64,000 nt of DNA from Chloroflexota bacterium (GTDB taxonomy: Bacteria > Chloroflexota > Anaerolineae > JAAYZQ01). The stretch spans positions 6,926 to 70,925 of the forward strand of contig JAGVRI010000017.1 of NCBI GenBank assembly GCA_018606645.1, read 5' to 3'. The translations under genes were made by a program, and so were the position numbers. Below are positions 15,795-25,414 of this stretch, in pieces. Below the pieces are notes generated by a model that did no database searches, was not told the DNA's origin, and saw nothing but the letters and a program-made list of their open reading frames with translations. Each line of letters begins with the position of its first letter. Positions within the stretch are counted from its first letter, which is position 1.

Positions 15795-18440
15795 CTAACT
15801 CCCCCACAGGACCAATCCCATCTCGAACGGATTGGCCAGGTCTTCATGAGCCGGGATGATGCGCAGCGCGTAGCCGTGCCGGCCGCTCGTCCGGCAGGAG
15901 ATGGCGCCGACAAAGACGTAGCGGCCCTCTCCCTTTGACTGGGCGGTGAGCATCGGCAACGCCTCGCCTTTGGTGATCAGTCCTTCCCCATTGAGAGGTC
16001 CATAGTACAGTTCCACCGCCACATCGGTGGGTTTCAACTCGCCCAGAAAGACCTGGGCCTGGACCTCCAGTTGGTCGCCGACTTTGAGTTCCTCGCTCTC
16101 CGCCCCCGCTGCGCTTACCTGTTCGATGCGGATCTGTTTCCATCGCTGAGCAATGGACGACTTCCATGCGGCCAGTGCTTTGGCTCGCTGCAAGTCGTTT
16201 TCTTCCATATATTGGACCCGTTCTGCACAGGGCAGGTAACAGCCTTCGGTATATTCACACACCATGCGATTGGCGTTGAATCTTGAGGCGTGCTGAGCCA
16301 TGGCGGCTTTCATCTTGGCGATCCAGCCCCGGGGGAGGCCGTCGCGCCCTCGCTCGTAGAAGAGAGGGACGATCTCTTTTTCCAACAGGTCATAGATCGC
16401 ATTGGACTCGATGGCATCCTGATAGTCAAATTGATCTTCCGGGTACTCTTCTCCCTGACCGATCGCCCATCCGGTTTCCGGGCTGTACCCTTCATCCCAC
16501 CAGCCATCCAGGACGCTCAGGTTGAGTACGCCATTCAGGGCCGCTTTCATTCCGCTCGTTCCGCAGGCCTCTTCCGGGCGGCGAGGAGTATTCAACCAGA
16601 CATCCACCCCCTGCACCAAGTAGCGCGTGGTCACCATGTCATAGTCTTCGACAAAGACGACCCGGTTCCGGAATTCAGGACGCCGGGCATGGTGGATGAT
16701 CTGGCGGATCAATTCCTTGCCGGGGTTGTCGCGGGGATGCGCCTTGCCGGCAAAAATGAATTGGACCGGGCGGTCTTTGTTGCCCACGATGCGGGCCAAT
16801 CGGTCCAGATCGCGGAAGAGAAGGGTCCCCCGCTTGTAGAGAGTGAAACGGCGCGCAAACCCGATGGTCAGCGCCTCTGGGTCCAGCACCTCGGCTGCCT
16901 GTCGGATCTCGGAAGGGCTACTGCCTCGCTTTTCCAACTGAGCTTGCAGCCGTTTGCGGGCAAAGGCGACCAGTCGTTCTCGCCGCCGCTCATGGGTCCG
17001 CCACAGCTCCTCGTCGGGGATGAGAGCGGCCTGTTGCCAGACCGACTGGTCGGCGGGACGCTCGATCCAGCGCGGCCCCAGATAGCGCACCAGGAGATCG
17101 GCCATGTCGTGGGAAATCCAGGACCGAGGGTGGATACCGTTGGTGATGCCGATGATAGGTATCTCGTCGGTCGGCAGTTGCAACCAGATCTCGTGCCACA
17201 TCTCCCGGGAGACCCGGGCATGAAGCTGGCTGACTCCATTGATCTTGTTGGCCAGCCGCATGGCCAGGATGGCCATGCAAAAGTAACCGTTGGGATCATC
17301 CGGATTCATCCGCCCCAGTCCCAGAAACTCGTGCCGGGAGAGTCCCAGGCGCGGATAGTAGTAGCTGAAGTAGTGATCCACCAGATCGGGGTGGAACCAA
17401 TCAATGCCGGCCGGAACCGGGGTGTGGGTGGTGAATACATGGCCGCTGGCGGCCGCCTCACGGGCCTCGGCGAAGGTGAGTTTGTGCTTGGCCATCAGGA
17501 GACGGATGCGCTCGAGGGCCAGGAAAGCCGAGTGTCCCTCATTCATGTGGCACACGATGGGCTGGAGGCCGAGGGCTTCCAGAGCGCGGATGCCCCCGAT
17601 CCCCAACATGATCTCCTGTCGGATGCGCATGTCATCATCCCCGCCGTAGAGCTGGTCGGTGATGTCCCGGTCCTCCGGCCGGTTCCCTTCGATGTTGGTG
17701 TCCAGCAGGTAGAGGGGAACCCGTCCGACCTGAGCCTTCCAGATCTGGGCGCGCACGATCCGGCCCGGGTATTCGACTTCGATGATCAGCGGGGCGCCGC
17801 TCAGTTGGCGTTGCAACGTGATGGGCAGGTTGTAAAAGTCGTTGTCGGGATAGAGTTCTTGTTGCCAGCCGTCAGGATTCAGATATTGGCGAAAGTACCC
17901 TTGTTGATATAGCAATCCCACCCCCACCAGGGGCAGGCCCAGATCGCTGGCCGCTTTCAGATGGTCGCCGGCCAGGACCCCCAGACCCCCGGCGTAGATG
18001 GACAGGCACTCCGTCACCCCGAATTCGGCGGAGAAGTAGGCAATGCACTGCCCGGGCTGGAAGGGGGGGCGGGGTTCTCGTTTTGTTTTGCCTGGCGGCG
18101 AGGGTCTGGCGGCAGGCCGGCTGCCATCCCCCTCGCCGTAGGTTTTCTGATACCATGTGGCTTTGCTTTTCATGTAGCGGTCAAACTCGCGGAGAACCCG
18201 TTCGAAATGGGCCATAAAGCCATCATCTTCCGCCGCTTGCTGCAACCGTTCCTGGCGGATGGTGCCCAGCATGAGCACCGGATTGTGACCACTGGTTTCC
18301 CACAGGTCACGATCGAGGCGGCGGAAAAGGTCAATCGCTTCGTGGTTCCAACACCACCACAGGTTATAGGCAAGCTCCCGCAGCCGCTCCAACTTTTCCG
18401 GCAAAGACGGGACGACTCGAAAAGTATGGCTGGGTCGCAT
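15795..18440 (-). CDS. glgP: Alpha-glucan phosphorylase (GT35, glycogen/maltodextrin type)
   Basis: 881 residues. The N-terminal DUF3417-like segment (LPEKLERLRELAYNLWWCWN, 12-31) marks the short bacterial/archaeal GlgP class. The PLP-lysine block is EACGTSGMKAALNG, followed by LNLSVLDGWWDEGY. It releases glucose-1-phosphate from alpha-1,4-glucans in the cytoplasm. The ATG follows GGAGGAAGAT. A 7+7 bp inverted repeat lies 30-48 bases upstream and may be an operator. It converges on the toroid-protein gene with only 8 bases between the stops. Confidence 0.93.
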   Translation of the reverse strand: MRPSHTFRVVPSLPEKLERLRELAYNLWWCWNHEAIDLFRRLDRDLWETSGHNPVLMLGTIRQERLQQAAEDDGFMAHFERVLREFDRYMKSKATWYQKTYGEGDGSRPAARPSPPGKTKREPRPPFQPGQCIAYFSAEFGVTECLSIYAGGLGVLAGDHLKAASDLGLPLVGVGLLYQQGYFRQYLNPDGWQQELYPDNDFYNLPITLQRQLSGAPLIIEVEYPGRIVRAQIWKAQVGRVPLYLLDTNIEGNRPEDRDITDQLYGGDDDMRIRQEIMLGIGGIRALEALGLQPIVCHMNEGHSAFLALERIRLLMAKHKLTFAEAREAAASGHVFTTHTPVPAGIDWFHPDLVDHYFSYYYPRLGLSRHEFLGLGRMNPDDPNGYFCMAILAMRLANKINGVSQLHARVSREMWHEIWLQLPTDEIPIIGITNGIHPRSWISHDMADLLVRYLGPRWIERPADQSVWQQAALIPDEELWRTHERRRERLVAFARKRLQAQLEKRGSSPSEIRQAAEVLDPEALTIGFARRFTLYKRGTLLFRDLDRLARIVGNKDRPVQFIFAGKAHPRDNPGKELIRQIIHHARRPEFRNRVVFVEDYDMVTTRYLVQGVDVWLNTPRRPEEACGTSGMKAALNGVLNLSVLDGWWDEGYSPETGWAIGQGEEYPEDQFDYQDAIESNAIYDLLEKEIVPLFYERGRDGLPRGWIAKMKAAMAQHASRFNANRMVCEYTEGCYLPCAERVQYMEENDLQRAKALAAWKSSIAQRWKQIRIEQVSAAGAESEELKVGDQLEVQAQVFLGELKPTDVAVELYYGPLNGEGLITKGEALPMLTAQSKGEGRYVFVGAISCRTSGRHGYALRIIPAHEDLANPFEMGLVLWGS

Positions 18441-18470
18441 ATCTTCCTCCGTATCAAACTCGGATCGTAT

Positions 18471-18488
18471 TCTACCTCATAAGGTAGA
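18471..18488. promoter_or_regulatory. Operator-like inverted repeat upstream of glgP
   Basis: TCTACCT-N4-AGGTAGA, perfect 7-bp arms, overlapping a possible -10 (TAGAAT on the minus strand). The position suggests a repressor site controlling glycogen breakdown; no regulator gene is next to it. Confidence 0.45.
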
Positions 18489-18618
18489 AAAGCGAAAATT
18501 CGTATCGGGAAGGGGCAGGTTCTGCCTCAACGGCTCTCTTTTGTGGGTTTATGGTGGGATAGTGTGTGATACTGTGGGATAATGGGGGATAATGCGTGGG
18601 TTGAGAGGAAGCGAGTGG

Positions 18619-20019
18619 TCACTTGAAGATATAGTAGGTGGCGCGCTTGTCGCCGATCTTGAGGAGGAGATTCCGACGGACCAGGTCGGCCAGGTCGCGC
18701 CGGATGGTCTCAGGGCTCACGTCCGGACACAACTCCTGATATTCGCTGTTGGTAATGCGCCCTTTTTCCGCCAGGTAGGCAAGGGCTCTTTCTTGTCGCT
18801 CATTCAGCCCCATCCCCTGCCATCGCCTGGAATCGATCTCTTCGCCGGCCAGGGAGGCGCTGGGTCGGACCAGGGTGACCTGAAAACCGGCCGCCGTCTC
18901 CTCAAACCGGGGGGCCGGCAGACCGGCTTCGTTCATCGTCCGGATCATGCGATCGATGCCGTAACCGAGGCGCTCAATAAAGCCCATGTCCGAGAGAACC
19001 TGGACGATGACCTCATTGCGGCTGAACCGTTCCTCGATCAGGTTTTTGAGCGTCATCGGACCAGGCAGGCGGCCCGGGCTGTAGAACTCGATCCGGTTGG
19101 CAAACATCAAGATCCGGATCTCGTCTCCCCGGATCTGATAATCGCGGTGGGCGACAGCATTGACAATAGCTTCGCGGACCACCTCGACCGGATACTCGGT
19201 CTCTTCCACCCGCTCCAGGCCCAGCAACTGGACCCCACGGCGCATGTGGGCCATGACAAACGCTTCGGCGCGGCGGATCTGCTCCGGCAGGGTGCCCTGG
19301 ATCTCCTCCTTGACAAAATGATCGCTGGGGCTGGTCCCGGTATAGCGGGCGACCAGGATGCGGGCCGAGTGGACCCAACGCTGGGGCTCCCGGCCAAAGA
19401 GGAGCAGCCCGGCATAGGTAGGGCGCAGTTGTCCATCATCGGTCTGGACCACGCATCCCCGTCCCAGCAGCGCCTCCTCCGGCGGGGCGGACGGCAATCC
19501 ACGCAGGCTGGCCAGGTAGCGTTCGACCTTGCCCCAATCCAGGTCATGGAGGCGGGCATTGCCGGGCGCCTGGGTCTCAAAGCTGACCGCGCCGCGTTCC
19601 ATCATCAGACGGCGGAGTTGGGCAGAGCTGAGGGCCTGGACCTGGTCCCCCTCGTAGATCAGGTAGCGGCCTTTGTAGCTATAGACATGGGATAGCCCCG
19701 GCGGGATGGTCATGACCAGGATCGGCCGGCCGTCCATCTCCTGGATCTGAGGGAGGGGGATAATCAGCGGCGGGTCAATGGCCAGGGCGGCCTGCAGGGC
19801 GCGGTCCAGGGCTTCTTCCGGCTCGTCCAGCCCCACAGGGGTGTGGTCGCGGGGGTCCACGCCAATGACGAGGGTGCCGCCCTTGGCGTTGGCCAGGGCC
19901 ACCAGGATCTCGGTCAACCTCTCCAATGGGATCAGTTTCGGTCGGAAAATGGTGGCCAGGCCTGGGGCGATTTCTGGGTCTTGCCAGCTATGAGCATCCA
20001 TGGTGCGGCTCTCGCCCAT
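18619..20019 (-). CDS. AlbA_2/RecG-like putative transcriptional regulator
   Basis: 466 residues from the ATG at 20017-20019, 18 bases past the upstream stop; the ATG at 19999-20001 is another option. The N-terminal AlbA_2 (Schlafen-AlbA) domain has ALANAKGGTLVIGVDP. The central ATPase-like domain has VREAIVNAVAHRDYQIRGDEI and FYSPGRLPGP, as in HATPase_c_4 proteins. The C-terminus is a DeoR-like helix-turn-helix (ITNSEYQELCPDVSPETIRRDLADLVRRNLL). Proteins of this build are common and little studied; some take part in DNA-linked defence or stress control. Probably co-transcribed with the membrane protein upstream. Confidence 0.82.
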   Translation of the reverse strand: MGESRTMDAHSWQDPEIAPGLATIFRPKLIPLERLTEILVALANAKGGTLVIGVDPRDHTPVGLDEPEEALDRALQAALAIDPPLIIPLPQIQEMDGRPILVMTIPPGLSHVYSYKGRYLIYEGDQVQALSSAQLRRLMMERGAVSFETQAPGNARLHDLDWGKVERYLASLRGLPSAPPEEALLGRGCVVQTDDGQLRPTYAGLLLFGREPQRWVHSARILVARYTGTSPSDHFVKEEIQGTLPEQIRRAEAFVMAHMRRGVQLLGLERVEETEYPVEVVREAIVNAVAHRDYQIRGDEIRILMFANRIEFYSPGRLPGPMTLKNLIEERFSRNEVIVQVLSDMGFIERLGYGIDRMIRTMNEAGLPAPRFEETAAGFQVTLVRPSASLAGEEIDSRRWQGMGLNERQERALAYLAEKGRITNSEYQELCPDVSPETIRRDLADLVRRNLLLKIGDKRATYYIFK

Positions 20020-20036
20020 CCCCGGCCTGCTCTGAT

Positions 20037-21359
20037 CTAGCGGCTCGCCGGGCATGTGGAGCGATACCAGTCCAGTCGCCATTCGCAGCCATAGGGCAGC
20101 GCGCCGGGATTCGCCACTCCGGTCACCCCCCAGGTCACCTGACAGGGATGCGCGTAGTCAATATTGCCCTTTTCGTCCACGCCGACCACGGTGACGGTCA
20201 CCTCTCGTTCGCGGTGGAGCCGCTCGGCGTCCGCATCGGGCTGATAGCGGATCTCCCACACCAGCACCCGGGCGAGGTTCTTGCGCGACATGGCCAGGCC
20301 GAACGAGTCGGTCTTGATATGGTAGGCATCCTGGGCTCTCGGGCTGAGGTAGCCCCTGGCTTCCTCCAGGTTCCTGGCATCCTTGCCCAGTTTGAGGTAG
20401 AAGGCCAGGACGGCCTTCTCTGGATAATAGACCTGGGGAATGGATTCCGGGGCGCCGGGTCCGAAGGTCAGGCTGTATTCGACCGGGTCGAGGAGAACCT
20501 GGGTCCCAAGCTGGAAGTAGGTCCCGTTCTCTGGCCGGTAGTCCCGTCGGATGGAGATCTGACTTCGCTCAAAGGGAGCGCGGTCGATCACGGAGATCGT
20601 GGCCCCCGACCGTTTGATGAGATAGTTGGCCCGGAAGGAGCCGATGTTTTGATACAGGAACGGGTTCGGGAAGGCTTCGCCGGGATTCTTGGCCTGCCAT
20701 TCCTGGCGCAGCAGGCAGTCGAGGGGCTGCCCGACTTGACGAAAGATGTTGAGGTCTGTGACCGAGTCCCCGGTCCAGCCTTTGACGATCACCTCCGGGC
20801 GGTCCTGCCGACCAGAGAGGGGATCGGAGTAGGAAATGATGTTCGAGACCTGCACCTCGATCTTGTCCTGGCCCAGGTAGTCATAGCTGACCGGCACCAG
20901 CTCGAACGATAGGATCGCCGGCGGCCGGCAATCATCATAGTCGTAGATGGCTGCGCCAAAGGGCCCTTTAAATTGATCTTGAATTCGCGTCTCTTCAGGA
21001 TTGTGATGGACATCGTATTGGTAGAGGGCCACCCATTCCTCTTTGATCCTCTCGTCGGCGCGATCGGTGTCGATCCGCTGGATGCGGTCCAGATCGTACA
21101 GACCGGGCACAATATCGCCCAGGTAAATGGTACGGTCCCCGGTCAGGCGGCGCGCCAGCTCGACCTTCAGCGGGTTCGGGTTCCACTTGTACACCTTGAC
21201 CAGGAAGAGGTAGCCCAGCACCAGGCTGACCAGCAACCACACCTGAAATAGGAGCAGCTTGGAGGCTTTGGGTGCGCCGGCGCCCACAAAGATGAGGAAC
21301 AGCAAGAGCAGCCAGAACAGGAACAAAGCCCCCAAGAGCACCGCAGTTTTTGCGTCCAC
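20037..21359 (-). CDS. Unknown protein with two N-terminal membrane helices
   Basis: 440 residues. Hydrophobic helices are at about 7-27 and 36-54; the rest is soluble and probably outside the membrane, rich in Tyr and beta-strand patterns (YLGDIVPGLYDLDRIQ; FQLGTQVLLDPVEYSLTFG; VTVTVVGVDEKGNIDYAH). I recognise no family. It lies 15 bases downstream of lon and 17 bases upstream of the AlbA_2 gene on the same strand, so the three may be one operon. Confidence 0.75.
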   Translation of the reverse strand: MDAKTAVLLGALFLFWLLLLFLIFVGAGAPKASKLLLFQVWLLVSLVLGYLFLVKVYKWNPNPLKVELARRLTGDRTIYLGDIVPGLYDLDRIQRIDTDRADERIKEEWVALYQYDVHHNPEETRIQDQFKGPFGAAIYDYDDCRPPAILSFELVPVSYDYLGQDKIEVQVSNIISYSDPLSGRQDRPEVIVKGWTGDSVTDLNIFRQVGQPLDCLLRQEWQAKNPGEAFPNPFLYQNIGSFRANYLIKRSGATISVIDRAPFERSQISIRRDYRPENGTYFQLGTQVLLDPVEYSLTFGPGAPESIPQVYYPEKAVLAFYLKLGKDARNLEEARGYLSPRAQDAYHIKTDSFGLAMSRKNLARVLVWEIRYQPDADAERLHREREVTVTVVGVDEKGNIDYAHPCQVTWGVTGVANPGALPYGCEWRLDWYRSTCPASR

Positions 21360-21374
21360 GGTGGTCCCCCGTGT

Positions 21375-23771
21375 CTAGCTGGGCCGCGGGGTGGGGTTCT
21401 CCGGCAGCAGGGCGACGGGCAATACCTCTTCCATCCGATCGACAAACACGAATTTCAGCTCGCGTCGAACCCGTTTGGGGATCTCGATCATGTCCTTTTT
21501 GTTCTGCTTGGGGAGGAGGATGGTCTTGAGTCCGGCCCGATGGGCGGCCAATACCTTCTCCTTCAACCCCCCGATGGGCAGAACCCGTCCCCGGAGGGTG
21601 ATTTCCCCGGTCATGGCCACATCATGATGGACGGGCCGCTGGATCAGGGCGGAGATCAGCGCGGTGGCGATGGTGATCCCGGCGGATGGTCCGTCCTTCG
21701 GCACCGACCCTTCCGGCACGTGGATGTGGATATCCAGTTTGTCGAAATCAATGTCGCCGATGCCCAGTTCGCGGGCGTGCGACCGGGCATAGGAGAGGGC
21801 AGCCTGGGCGGATTCCTGCATGACATCGCCCAACTGACCGGTGAGGAGCAAGGTGCCCTTGCCCTCCATCAGCGACACCTCGACCGGCAGCAGATCGCCG
21901 CCCGCCTCGGTCCAGGCAATGCCAAAGGCGAGGCCGATTTCGTCGGTCTGGGCTTCTTGGTCGCGCAAGAAGCGGGCTGGGCCCAGGTACTTGGGCAGCG
22001 ACTGGACGGTGATGTGCCGGGGAGCCGGTTTGCCTTCGGCGATGCGGCGGGCGACTTTGCGGCAGATGTTGCCGATTTCTCGTTCCAGGTTCCGCACCCC
22101 GGCTTCATAGGTGTATTCGCGGATGATCGTCCGGATGGCCTTTTCCGAGAAGCTGACCGATCGGCGCGGTTCGTCCAGCCCGGTTTCGGACAGTTGACGG
22201 GGGATCAGGAACTGGCGGGCAATGGCCACCTTTTCTTCTTCAATGTAGCCGGGAAATTCGATGACCTCCATCCGATCGCACAGCGCCGGAGGGATCGGAT
22301 CCAGGATGTTGGCGGTGGTGATGAACATCACTTTGGACAGGTCGTAGGGGACATCGAGATAGTGGTCGGAGAAGGCGTGATTCTGTTCCGGGTCCAGGGC
22401 CTCCAACAGGGCAGCCGCCGGATCGCCCCGAAAGTCCACCCCGAGCTTGTCAATCTCATCGAGCATAAAGATGGGGTTGATCGTGCCGGCGGTGCGCATG
22501 GTCTGGATGATGCGCCCGGGCAGCGCGCCGATATAGGTGCGGCGGTGGCCGCGGATTTCGGCTTCGTCGCGGATGCCGCCCAGCGACACGCGGACGAACT
22601 CACGGCCCAGCGCCTGAGCAATGGAACGTCCCAGCGAAGTCTTGCCGGTACCCGGAGGGCCGACAAAGCAGAGGATCGGGCTGCGCCGGTTGTTCTTCCC
22701 GGCCAGTTTCCGCACCGCCAGGTACTCCAGGATGCGCTCCTTGGCTTTGGGCAACCCATAGTGATTGGCATCCAGGACTTTGGCTACCTGAGCGATGTCC
22801 AGATTGTCCTCGGTGGCCTTGGTCCACGGCAATTCGAGCAGCCAATCCAGGTAGGTGCGGATCATGCCGATCTCGGGCGCGGCGGGGGGCATGGCCTTGA
22901 GACGGCTGAGCTCCTTTTGCGCCTTGGCCCGGACCAGATCGGGCATGTCGGAGGCGGCGATCTTTTCCTCCAATTCCTGGATTTCGGCCATCTGCAGGTC
23001 GAGCTCACCCAGTTCGGTCTGGATGGCGCGCATCTGCTCTCGCAAAAACATCTCCCGCTGGGAGCGATCGACCTCACGTTGGACCTTGTCCTGGATGCTA
23101 TACTCTAACTCCAGTACATCCAGTTCCTTGGCCAGCAGGACGCTGAGCCGCTGGAGCCGCGTGACCGGGTCGAGAACTTCTAACAACTCCTGCCGGGTGG
23201 GGAAATCGAGGTCCAGAACGGAGAGGATGAGATCGGCCAACGGACCCGGCGCGGAGAGGTTCATCGCCGCGACATAGGCATCCTCGGGCAACGAATCCGA
23301 AAGCTGAACCACTTTGTCGAACAGGGACAACACGGCGCGCATGAGCGCCTCGGTCCCCAGAGTGACTTCCTGGGACTCCTGGATCGGCTCGACATAGGCG
23401 CGGAGGTACGGCTGTGTCTGGCTCAATCTCAGGATGCGGACTCGTCGCAATCCCTGGCCGAGCACATTGGTGGTGCCGTCGGGCATGCGCAGGATACGGC
23501 CCACGACCATCTCCACCCCGATGGAATAGAGGTCATTCAACCCCGGGTCCTGGACGTCGGCGTCCCGTTGGGCAACGACCACGATCAGGTTGTCGCTGCT
23601 GATGGCGGCCTCCACGGCTTTGATCGAGCGGTCGCGCCCGACCACCAGAGGCGTCATCATGTGGGGAAAGACCACCGTATCGCGCAACGGCAACACCGGA
23701 TAGTCACCGGTCGGCCGTTCGTTGTCTTCCGGTATATCATCAATGGGCAAAAAACCGATGTGCTGACTCAA
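21375..23771 (-). CDS. lon: ATP-dependent Lon protease
   Basis: 798 residues, the usual bacterial LonA layout: N-terminal substrate-binding domain with a long coiled coil (about 190-290), AAA+ module with GPPGTGKT (about 367-374) and FMLDEIDK Walker B, then the protease domain with [10 protein letters not shown] carrying the catalytic serine (about 695) and its partner lysine in the following [10 protein letters not shown] block. It degrades misfolded and regulatory proteins in the cytoplasm. It has its own promoter about 100 bases upstream. Confidence 0.96.
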   Translation of the reverse strand: MSQHIGFLPIDDIPEDNERPTGDYPVLPLRDTVVFPHMMTPLVVGRDRSIKAVEAAISSDNLIVVVAQRDADVQDPGLNDLYSIGVEMVVGRILRMPDGTTNVLGQGLRRVRILRLSQTQPYLRAYVEPIQESQEVTLGTEALMRAVLSLFDKVVQLSDSLPEDAYVAAMNLSAPGPLADLILSVLDLDFPTRQELLEVLDPVTRLQRLSVLLAKELDVLELEYSIQDKVQREVDRSQREMFLREQMRAIQTELGELDLQMAEIQELEEKIAASDMPDLVRAKAQKELSRLKAMPPAAPEIGMIRTYLDWLLELPWTKATEDNLDIAQVAKVLDANHYGLPKAKERILEYLAVRKLAGKNNRRSPILCFVGPPGTGKTSLGRSIAQALGREFVRVSLGGIRDEAEIRGHRRTYIGALPGRIIQTMRTAGTINPIFMLDEIDKLGVDFRGDPAAALLEALDPEQNHAFSDHYLDVPYDLSKVMFITTANILDPIPPALCDRMEVIEFPGYIEEEKVAIARQFLIPRQLSETGLDEPRRSVSFSEKAIRTIIREYTYEAGVRNLEREIGNICRKVARRIAEGKPAPRHITVQSLPKYLGPARFLRDQEAQTDEIGLAFGIAWTEAGGDLLPVEVSLMEGKGTLLLTGQLGDVMQESAQAALSYARSHARELGIGDIDFDKLDIHIHVPEGSVPKDGPSAGITIATALISALIQRPVHHDVAMTGEITLRGRVLPIGGLKEKVLAAHRAGLKTILLPKQNKKDMIEIPKRVRRELKFVFVDRMEEVLPVALLPENPTPRPS

Positions 23772-23872
23772 CGTAAACTACTTCCTCCAACTTCAGTGAT
23801 GGACAGTACCGCACAGGTCGGAACGTGGGTGATATGCAACAGGACGTGTGCGATCTGCCTGATTCGTCATTC

Positions 23873-23901
23873 ATTGTAACCTGACTTGTCACGAATTGCA
23901 A
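23873..23901 (-). promoter_or_regulatory. Promoter of lon
   Basis: Minus strand: TTGCAA, 17 bp, TACAAT. The predicted leader is about 95 nt. No CIRCE-type heat-shock inverted repeat is visible. Confidence 0.6.
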
Positions 23902-23948
23902 AAATCGAATAGGAAAGTGAGAGGAATGGACTCGGAGTTGAGAAGAGA

Positions 23949-23977
23949 TTGACACAATCGTTCGGGTGCGCTAGAAT
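23949..23977 (+). promoter_or_regulatory. Promoter of the LMW phosphatase gene
   Basis: TTGACA, 17 bp, TAGAAT; predicted start near 23984, 25 bases before the ATG. Divergent from the lon promoter. Confidence 0.75.
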
Positions 23978-24008
23978 GGGGGTCGTACGTGGGAGGTAGA
24001 CGGGGCCG

Positions 24009-24467
24009 ATGAGCGTGATCCTGTTCGTGTGTACTGGCAATCTGTGTCGTTCACCGATGGCCGCCGCCTTGCTTCGCCAGCGCCTGGCGGCGGAGGGATT
24101 GGAGGATTCGTACCGCATTCTCTCGGCCGGGGTATGGGCCATGAATGGCCGGCCGGCCAGTGAGAACGCCAGGGCGGTCATGGCGGAGCGGGGGCTCGAC
24201 ATCAGCGACCATGTGGCGCACACTCTGACGACCGAAGATGTCGCCGAGGCGGATTTGATCCTGGTGATGGCTCAGGAACATGAAGAATTGATCCGTCACA
24301 CCTGGCCCCAGTATCGCTGGAAAGTCCATCGGTTGAGCGAGATGGCCGGCAAACGGCAGGACATTGTCGATCCGTACGGCGGCCCCATCGAAGAATACCG
24401 CGCCTGCGCCGATACGATTGCCCGGTATATTGACCAGGGCTTCCGGCGGATTCTCGAACTGGCCTAA
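24009..24467 (+). CDS. Low-molecular-weight protein tyrosine/arginine phosphatase
   Basis: 152 residues. The P-loop C-x5-R-S is C8-TGNLC-R14-S15 at the N-terminus. The general-acid loop DPYGGPIEEY is near 120. The tight start (VILFVCTGNLCRSPMA) and length match the YwlE/Etp family, which removes phosphate from tyrosine or arginine in cytoplasmic proteins. The residue that separates Tyr from Arg preference (T9) points to the YwlE type, but this is only suggestive. Confidence 0.9.
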   Translation: MSVILFVCTGNLCRSPMAAALLRQRLAAEGLEDSYRILSAGVWAMNGRPASENARAVMAERGLDISDHVAHTLTTEDVAEADLILVMAQEHEELIRHTWPQYRWKVHRLSEMAGKRQDIVDPYGGPIEEYRACADTIARYIDQGFRRILELA

Positions 24468-24600
24468 AGGCTCCATTCCGGGAGTCGCGGCTTCAGCCGG
24501 AAAACCGCCTAAAGGCTCCACTCCCCGACCCGGAGTCGAGGCTTCAGCCGGAAAGCCGCCTAAAGGCTCCACTCCCCCACCCACAGGCGCGGCTTCAGCA
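24468..24600. repeat. Three tandem GGAGTGGAGCC-type elements
   Basis: Three head-to-tail copies (reverse orientation: CCGCCTAAAGGCTCCACTCC and GGAGTCGAGGCTTCAGCC), filling the whole gap between two converging genes. Their hairpins may act as transcription barriers; there is no U-tract. Confidence 0.8.
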
Positions 24601-25410
24601 CTACGCCGTTTCTCTTGCCAGTTGCCGCAGATGTTGGTAGGTCATGAACGTGTACCAGGCCATCAAGCCGCAAAAGAGCAGGCCGTAGATATGGTCCCGG
24701 TATCCGTGCAGCGATACAAAGCGCCGCCAGAATTCGCGCAGCGGCATGCTCAGATAGGTCCAGGGCCGAACCCGAACGCCCCGCTCCAGTAAGGCGTGCG
24801 CCTCGAAACGGGTGTAGCGGCCCATCTTGTGCCGGAATTCGGCCAGGCTTTCATAATTGTAGTGGATCAAGGGGTTCTGGAGATATCCGGCTTCCCCTTC
24901 CAGGATGACAATCTCGTGCACCGGATAGGCCGGGTCGTAGCGGGCCTGACCCCGGCGCAAGAGGCGCAACTGATAGTCAGGATACCAGCCTCCGCCGCGC
25001 ATCCGGTGACCGATCATATAGTTGTGGCGGGGGATCCACCAGCCGGCCCGCGCCTGCGCTCCCTGGTAGCCAATGACCTCGCGCACCTCGTGGGCCAACG
25101 CCGGCGTGGCCCGTTCATCGGCATCCACGAACAAGATCCACCGGGCTTCCACGGCCGTCAGGGCGGCATCCCGCTGGGCGGCAAAGTTCTCCAATTTGTG
25201 GTGGAGCACCCGTGCGCCGCGTTCCTGGGCGATCTCTACCGTGCGGTCGGTGCTCCCGTCGTCGAATACGACTCGCTCGTCGCTCCAGGCCAGGCTGTCC
25301 AGGCAGGCGCCGATATGCTGCTCTTCGTTTTTGGTCAGGATCACAGCCGCCAGCTCTACCATGGGTCGGGTCGTTCCTGCCATGCGTGAACGTGCTTCCA
25401 GCGCCACCAA
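24601..25410 (-). CDS. Family 2 glycosyltransferase
   Basis: 269 residues from a TTG start just after the upstream stop; the in-frame ATG at residue 17 (VELAAVILTKNEEQ) is a more usual start for the family. The GT-A fold has DDGSTDRT and the DxD-like FVDADER. The C-terminus (about 225-262) has a membrane-associated helix. WaaE/KdtX-like members add sugars to lipopolysaccharide or glycans; the acceptor here is unknown. It forms an operon with the next GT2 gene. Confidence 0.85.
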   Translation of the reverse strand: MVALEARSRMAGTTRPMVELAAVILTKNEEQHIGACLDSLAWSDERVVFDDGSTDRTVEIAQERGARVLHHKLENFAAQRDAALTAVEARWILFVDADERATPALAHEVREVIGYQGAQARAGWWIPRHNYMIGHRMRGGGWYPDYQLRLLRRGQARYDPAYPVHEIVILEGEAGYLQNPLIHYNYESLAEFRHKMGRYTRFEAHALLERGVRVRPWTYLSMPLREFWRRFVSLHGYRDHIYGLLFCGLMAWYTFMTYQHLRQLARETA

Positions 25411-25414
25411 TCCA

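Noticed and set aside
16290-17912. A 540-residue plus-strand open frame
   Set aside because: Antisense of the glucan phosphorylase gene, whose family match is unambiguous.
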